Below, piece by piece: positions 58,197 to 64,000 of a stretch of DNA of 64,000 bases. Both the position numbers and the translations under genes were made by a program. Position 1 is the stretch's first letter; each line of letters begins with the position of its first letter. The notes under the pieces were generated by a model. It saw nothing but the letters and a program-made list of their open reading frames with translations. It was not told where the DNA came from and searched no databases. The DNA comes from Micropterix aruncella (Eukaryota; Arthropoda; Insecta; Lepidoptera; Micropterigidae): assembly GCA_944548615.1 (NCBI GenBank), contig OX155961.1:12710239-12774238 (forward strand), written 5' to 3'.

Positions 58197-58624
58197 AAGT
58201 ACAGACAGACGACACGGTCGCGGTTCAATACCTATGTCGTATTATCCTTTAGCTATTTATGCAGTAAAAGGGAAAAGTCTTTCGTTTTACACATGAGACG
58301 ATAAATTTATTTATTTTGATAATAATTCATAATTGTTGATAATATGAAAAATAAAAATGACCTAACGATTTAAATTATTTTTTTAATTAGATTAACTACT
58401 TTTTGTGATTTAAATATAAAAGTTAGACATATGCTGTCCCTTACTTTTTTGTAGGCATTATCAAGCTCTACAACTTTTCTCTAGAACTTAATCATATATC
58501 TCTCATCGTCAAGGCAGCGTTAGTTAGAAACATTTACGTTCGACCGTTTTTTCCGACTTACTTTGGAAATCCGACTACCACGAAAAAATCTTTTCATTTT
58601 TCGGATTAATATATAGCCTATGAC
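57690..58624. repeat. Direct duplication of about 370-390 bp
   Basis: 57690-58080 and 58256-58624 are diverged copies (GCAGTAAAAG...; GACATATGCTGTC; AGGCATTATCAAGCTCTACA; CGGATTAATATATAGCCTAT). The offset is 566 bases at the start and 543 at the end. Both lie inside the hAT element. Confidence 0.88.
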
Positions 58625-58747
58625 AGATTGATATGTAGCCTATGATAACAGTAATTCCAGATTCTACTTAAAGGTATTTTATTGCTCTACTAAGTTTCAC
58701 AGAAAATGAAGATAAAAAACTATGTTACTTGTAAGAACCATTAAGTT

Positions 58748-60335
58748 TTATTTTTCAATGGACATTGCTAGTCTCCGAGAATACTTTTGTCCGAATTCTT
58801 CCACAACTTCTTCAGCATGTAAACATCTCGATATGTCCCTATGTATATATATAGTAGCTAAACCATTCAGGCGCTCTTCTGTCATCGTCGTTCGGAGGTA
58901 AGTTTTTATATGTTTTAGTGATGAGAAGCTCCTCTCAACGCTGCAAGTAGACACTGGTATAGTAGCAAGAAATTTTAAAAGTATTTTTACGTTTGGGAAG
59001 AACTTATTCGCCTCTTGATGCACCACTGCTGCTGTTTCCGGAAGGTGTTCCCTGCTACACCAAAGTTTCTTCCATAAAATGATTTCTCCCGACAAGGAAA
59101 GCGGATGAGGCAAGTCACAACTGTATATACGCGTGCAGCTGCTACTACGGCTGTAAGATTGGTTGTCTTTACAATGGAACTAGGAATAAGCGTGAATAAG
59201 TCAATAATCTAAGAATGATCATTTTTCGAAAAATGACTTTTTAGCTGTTCCAACACAAAATCAATGAAAGGAAGGAATATATTTAATCTGAAAAAAAACA
59301 TGCTATTTTACAAAAAAACTGATTTTATGAAATGAAAGAAAAACTGTATCAAGCAATTGAAACATGATACAGTGGGTATTTAATTTAATTAATATTTGCC
59401 TGACCTGTAGTATACCTTTACATCAGAGGCCTCAATATTTGAGAGTTCAAAGGACCGTTTTACAATTCTAGGTACTTGTATTGGAATGTCCAGAGATTCT
59501 ACAAAAAGACACACCTCTTGAAAACTTTCTTTAAATTTTATTTCTTTGTACCTTTCCAGTGTTTTTAGAATTGATACGAGAAGACCTGCACTTAATAATG
59601 ATGGAGATATTCTGTCCATTTCCTCAAGGAAATGAACTGTGCAATAGAGTCAAAGATCTCTTTAAATTTAAGAAGTGCATCATGCTTTTCAAGCCAACGC
59701 GTGTCACTGAAGCCCTTTAATTTTACTCTTTTCTCCTCCGGGTGTTTTTCGAGAATAGCTCGTTTGATAAGTTCCGACCTTTTTGCTGACTCTCGCACAA
59801 AATTAGTTACATTACCTACAACTTCCATCATATTGCGAATACTCGGCAAGCTACAGGCTTTCAAGATAGCCAAGTTTAGTTTGTGTGCTGCACAATGCAT
59901 GTAAACAGCAAGCGGTTGGACCTGCTTTAGGCGGGCTTGTACACCATTCAACTTTCCAGACATATTGGCACCTCCATCATAACCTTGACCTCTCAAGTTC
60001 TCAGTCTGCAGGCCGGCTCGATTTAATTCTTGAAAAATGTGATCGCTCAAAGCAGCACCACTCAAGTCAACTGCAGATAAAAAGCACATGAACTCTTCAT
60101 GTATTGTGCTCTTTTGTATATCCAAGTACCTGATGCATATACTCAGTTGCTCCTTGCATCTGTTTTTTCGTCGCCAAGTACAGCGTAATATTTTGCTTCT
60201 TTCACTTTTTTTATTATATTATTCATAATTAGAGTATGGCAACATTCAATCAGCTGATTCTGGATTGTTTTACTTAGATATGTAGCATTTTTTGGAGCTG
60301 TCTCTAAATTTTGAGCTGAACTAACAGATTTTTAA
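58748..60335 (-). pseudogene. hAT transposase, ZMYM1-like group, frameshifted
   Basis: The order along the protein is: KNATYLSKTIQNQLIECC and YYAVLGDEKTDAR (about 60150-60330); after a frameshift EQLSICIRYLD; then GQGYDGGANMSGKLNGVQAR and YMHCAAHKLNLAIL (59592-60125), the DUF4371-type core. Another shift near 59645 leads to FLEEMDRISPSLLSAG (59389-59640). Last come LPHPLSLSGEIILWKKLW and CSVERSFSSLKHIKTYLRTT with LNGLATIYIH (58748-59150), the hAT dimerisation domain. D of GDEKTD and the W/E of the dimerisation block are in place. The N-terminal zinc-finger part is absent: coding begins only some 45 bases inside the right terminal region. Frameshifts and a non-coding stretch at 59150-59389 make it inactive; the latter may be an intron. 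Confidence 0.92.
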
Positions 60336-60439
60336 TATACAGTTTAGTAACAAATCTGAAAGTTTTGTTTATTTATGTTTTGGGGGGGGCTTCAGCCCCT
60401 TAGCCCCCCCCTGGATCCGCCACTGCATATAGGTACACG

Positions 60440-61490
60440 TATACATTCTTAAATACTTATACATACATACATAAATATAAATCTCAATAAAATACATAAA
60501 TGAATGAATACATATTTAGATACAGAAAATAAATAGGTCGCTAAATAAAAAAATATGATAAAAAAATATCATGATGTAAATCATCGATAGATTTTATGGA
60601 CATATGAAAGTAGTTTGTGCTGTCTCAAAGGTTCTCGTGCTCTCTCGTGCTGGATACAAAGTTACAAACATACTTTGTATTCTATCGTAAAGAATTAGAT
60701 GCAATAAGTATATTCTAGTTTCTTTTCGTTTTCGCCTCTGCCAGCGAAGGTAAGCAAGCCAAAACTCGACCGCTTTGTCCAACTCCATGTCGAGTTCTAA
60801 ACATCAGTCACCTCCCTAACGCTCGCGCGTCGCAAGCTCAGTTTTTTTAAATTAAGCAAGCCGAATTAATTTCGACTTAATTATTTTTTGTTAATCGAAA
60901 TTTGTTTTACGAATTTCGATTAACAACGAGCAATATAGGAGTTAGGTACGTTAGTTAAGCCCTTCAAAACATATCATAGCCGTCGTCATGACTTGCCACA
61001 AATATCCTCAATAGCATGCCCATTCGCCATCTATCACTTCATTAGGCCATTGTCGCGTCGCCCGCGTCGTCGCGTCTCCCGCCTTCGCGCCAACGCGACT
61101 GGGCGGCCTTTGGCTATCACTCACCCCGCCTGGGGCCTCAATTAAATCGGGACTCCCCCTACTCTTCTTTACATATACAGAAACAATTCTAAAAGCAGTC
61201 ACTCGTTCAACGGATTTCACTAATTTATTGGATATTTTATCTTTCGCCTTCAGACATAATAATAAGGGATGCGTGGGTGCGATCCAACAGTGGGAAGATA
61301 TTATCTTAAGAGGGACTGAAATAATATTTTTCAATCTGGATAAGCAATTTAAAATGTATATTTGACTCCGGAACTGTAAATGATTTGGTGAATTCACTAG
61401 GGTGCGTGACGTTAGAGAACGATGCCGTGCAAAGCTTATGAAACGTTGTTTTGCTCGAATTATCATTCATTATACATAATATATTCATTA
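60440..61490. other. Gene-free stretch
   Basis: The 152-codon minus frame 61008-61466 includes a GC-rich segment near 61020-61160 but has no motif that I recognise. AT-rich elsewhere. Confidence 0.4.
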
Positions 61491-61872
61491 TATAGTAGAG
61501 TTTTTAATTAAAAACATCCTTGAAGTGGGTGAATCAGAACGAATAAATAAACATCTTTTGATCATACAAAAATGTGTTTTTTTCGTTTTAAAAAAAAAAA
61601 TGTTTTTAAAAATAGTATAAAAGAGTTAGGCGCATTGCGCCATATAGCGGTAGATAAAATATCGCGAATATTGTTTATTTGCGATATTTTACTTAATGCC
61701 AGCTTGCGCAGCACGCTCATCGCTCGTCAAACTTTTATTTATCAGACAAATTTTTCAAAATTACCAAAAAAAAAATATTTTTGTTTGTCCCAAAAATTTA
61801 TAATAAAACATGGTTATTCGCTCGTACTGATTCACCCACTATAAGGATGTCACTAATTAAAAACTCACCCTG
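61491..61872. mobile_element. MITE with about 50-bp terminal inverted repeats
   Basis: The left end has GAGTTTTTAATTA, ACATCCTTGAAGTGGGTGAA and TCAGAACGA. The right end, reversed, has GAGTTTTTAATTAGTGACAT, CCTTATAGTGGGTGAATCAG and TACGA. The right end extends to CAGGGTGAG with TA outside, as for Tc1/mariner MITEs. An internal AAATATCGCGAATA/TTTGCGATATTT hairpin is present. The plus frame 61572-61844 is not a gene. Confidence 0.8.
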
Positions 61873-61879
61873 TATAACC

Positions 61880-62080
61880 AAATACCAGAATTCAAGAGAA
61901 AAATATATGCAAGAATGGCTTATCTGAAAATGCTGCTGCACGTTTAAAGAGTATTTCTTTTAGTATGATATAGCGACCATGGTTTTTTTGCAAAACCTTT
62001 CACCTAACAGCTAAGTAATGTATTTTAACAAATGTATGCTATCCCCCCACCAAGCTCATCCACCTTAGATTACGGTAATA
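61880..62080. other. Gap
   Basis: Nothing recognised. Confidence 0.4.
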
Positions 62081-62700
62081 TATGAATGAATGAATGAATT
62101 AAAATCCCTTTATTGCACAATAAAAATAAGGTACAATGGCTTACTTATTGCTACATTACAATATCTTCCATTCAACCAACATGTTGGTGTGAAAACAACA
62201 GTAGGTACGTAGGCAAAAAATTATAGCTTAAAATTAAATTTTAAATTATGGCATATAATATACATTGTGTGTGTATCTAAAGTATAACATAAATAAATAA
62301 ATAAATTTTTGAGTTGGACATATTACATATAAACATACATATTTTGATATATTAACAAATAAATAAATAAATAAATAAGTAAATAAATAAACTGCCAAAA
62401 TAAGGTAAGGAAAGGGAGGGGATAACGGAAAGGTTAGAATTTGTGGTTCATATTTATTGTGAAAGGAAGTGCTTTTTCAATGATTGCTTAAAGGTGAACA
62501 GCGAGCTAGCGCCTCTAATAGTTGAAGGAAGCTGATTCCACAGTCGAGCTGCATGCACAGAGAAGGAGTAGGGAAAAAAGTAATATTGTGTTTTGGGATA
62601 CGTAAGATATTATTCTGACTTGAACGAAGTGGGAGACCATGACTTCCTAACCCGGTAAAAGCCTCGTTGAGGTAGGAGGGAGATGTAGGATTGTGTAGGA
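62081..62700 (-). mobile_element. CR1/Jockey-like LINE 3' end, frameshifted
   Basis: The minus strand reads HGLPLRSSQNNILRIPKHN, then after a +1 shift near 62575 PYSFSVHAARLWNQLPSTIR and GASSLFTFKQSLKKHFLSQ with a stop (about 62457). A 3' UTR with AATAAA-rich stretches follows, and a terminal (ATTC)n run at 62083-62098. This is the normal C-terminal signature (SV.A.RLWN.LP..IR...S...FK..LK..L). It is 5'-truncated at about 62700, head-to-head with the next LINE. Confidence 0.85.
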
Positions 62701-64000
62701 CATTATGCGGTGAGGATATATGCGAGCTTCTTTCAGCATACTTTTGTTCGGTCTTCGATCCGGTACATATTAACTCTGCTAGCGCCCCTACAGTAAATGC
62801 CATATCACAGTCCGCATACACAGTGCCTATGTTGCGAGTCTCTCTGGATAAACTTAAAGAGAAACTCAGGAACCTGGACATTAATAAAGGCCCCGGGCCG
62901 GATATGATTCCTCCAATATTCATACGAAACTGCGCTGATGAATTAGCCCTGCCCTTACTTATTATATATAATAAATCCCTACAGGAAGGAATTTTCCCAG
63001 ACAAATGGAAAACAGCCCATGTGGTTCCGATTCACAAAAGCGGCGATTCCACCAATGTCAGGAATTATAGGCCGATAAGCATATTATGTACCTTTTCAAA
63101 AGTGTTCGAATCCCTCATGCGAGATCATCTATACCTGTACACTAAACCATCGCTAAGCGATACCCAGCATGGCTTTATGCACAATAGGTCAATCATCTCT
63201 AACCTCTTAGAATACACGGATTACTTATGCATGTCACTCGATAAGCGCATTCAGGTTGATACAGTTTACACTGACTTCAGCAAAGCCTTTGACAAAGTCA
63301 ATCACGCTATACTGCTGGAAAAATTGGGGAGCTTCGGAATTCATGGAAATCTGCTGAGATGGCTGTCGTCATATATATCTAATCGTACACAACTGGTAAA
63401 TGTGAATGGCTTCAAATCTGCACCGGCCGTTATTACCTCTGGGGTGCCGCAAGGCTCAAACCTAGGACCCCTACTGTTCCTTTATTACATTAACGACCTC
63501 TGCAATGAACTCAAATGTCCACATCTTTTTTACGCTGACGACCTAAAAATATTTAATAGAATCTCGTGCTCCTCTGATAGCGACAAAATTCAGGACGACT
63601 TAAATACCTTAAGCAGATGGTGCACACGCAATGCCATGCAACTTAACATAGACAAATGCCACGTCATCACATTCACAAGGAACAAAAACATCCTCCGTAA
63701 TAATTATTACATCAGCGACGCACCTCTTTCTAGAGTAAACCATATTCGGGATCTAGGTATTGTTTTCGATGAAAGATATGTTTTTCAAATTCATTTCAAC
63801 GAGATGATTAAAAAGGCCAATAAAATGCTAGGGTTTATCTGCAGGATTATGCAGCCGTTTCGTAATCCGAAATCTATGTTATTGTTCTACAACTCTGTAG
63901 TTAGATCTATACTAGAATTCGGTACAGTAATATGGAATCCTCTTTACAAAGTACACGGCGATAGAATCGAGAAAGTCCAAAGGAAATTCACCCGCATGCT
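62676..64000 (+). CDS. Jockey-like LINE reverse transcriptase, open frame running off the window
   Basis: The plus frame is open from 62676 (after TAG at 62673) to the last base, over 440 codons; homology starts near 62715 (ICELLSAYFCSVF). I read LNLDINKGPGPD-type entry (RNLDINKGPGPDMIPPIF), NYRPISILCTFSKVFE, QHGFMHNRS, the palm motif VYTDFSKAFDKVNH, SGVPQGSNLGPLLF, catalytic FYADDLKIF, the thumb INHIRDLGIVFD-like block, and FYNSVVRSILEFGTVIWNP near the edge. All catalytic aspartates (D of TDF; both D of YADD) are present. No stop or shift is seen, so this copy is younger than its neighbours, but the endonuclease half is absent upstream and the 3' end is outside the window. The exact 5' junction is uncertain. 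Confidence 0.93.

Larger units (their letters stand above)
57386..60425 (-). mobile_element. hAT (ZMYM1/Zaphod-like) transposon, decayed, exact 8-bp duplication
   Basis: Both ends read CAGTGGCGGATCCAG inwards, and CATATAGG lies immediately outside each (57378-57385, 60426-60433). The 3040-bp interior encodes a broken transposase on the minus strand (next entry). The right subterminal region has GGGGGGGC/GCCCCCCC words typical of this hAT group. On the left the element carries a nested repeat at 57455-58196 and a duplicated block. Confidence 0.96.

Noticed and set aside
61008..61466. 152-codon minus-strand frame
   Set aside because: No recognisable domain, and it crosses an abrupt composition change.

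Overview
The window is eukaryotic, almost certainly an insect and most likely a moth or butterfly. It is AT-rich and intron-scale. It carries Jockey/CR1-like LINEs, a Penelope-like element, Tc1, piggyBac and hAT transposons, and several short repeats that I know from memory as widespread in Lepidoptera: the segment ending in GAAGTCGGTTAAAAA, the one beginning TAGCTGCGCCCAGCGG, and the one ending TATAATATTAGTATAG. I see no bacterial gene, no operon, no rRNA or tRNA gene and no CRISPR array. I also found no convincing host protein-coding exon. Almost every open reading frame that can be understood is a piece of a mobile element; most of the rest are low-complexity or chance frames.

Layout. 1-5 kb: two LINE pieces on the minus strand, two (AT)n tracts of about 190 bp, and further LINE 3' ends. 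5-13 kb: repeat families A and B, LINE tails, and a 5'-truncated RNase H LINE with an exact 14-bp target duplication (11189-11901). 13-22 kb: a piggyBac remnant with TTAA ends (13109-13754), a hAT MITE with an exact 8-bp duplication (18947-19564), and a Tc1 pseudogene split by a Penelope-like insertion with a 13-bp duplication (20316-20896). 22-36 kb: decayed LINE reverse transcriptases, two RNase H LINE tails, many family B copies, a G-rich array inside a probable hAT element, and LTR-like fragments. 36-46 kb: an 84-bp minisatellite interrupted by a hAT element with an exact 8-bp duplication (39684-40721), a LINE with another LINE tail nested in it, a Penelope fragment, a family B copy with an exact 16-bp duplication (44277-44944), and a 217-bp inverted repeat (45086-45302). 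46-57 kb: more family B, a LINE tail inserted in family B, and a retroelement-type nuclease fragment (54682-55128). 57-64 kb: a 3.0-kb hAT element with decayed transposase, an exact 8-bp duplication and its own nested insertions (57386-60425), then two head-to-head LINE pieces. The rightmost one has an open reverse transcriptase frame running off the window.

The parts do not work together as a pathway. They record successive insertions, several of which can be ordered by nesting. Such density without genes would fit heterochromatin, an intergenic desert or a sex chromosome, but the window alone cannot tell these apart. The least explained element is family B: about 0.67 kb, non-coding, at least a dozen pieces here, and with one copy bounded by a 16-bp duplication. 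I cannot assign it to a known class.
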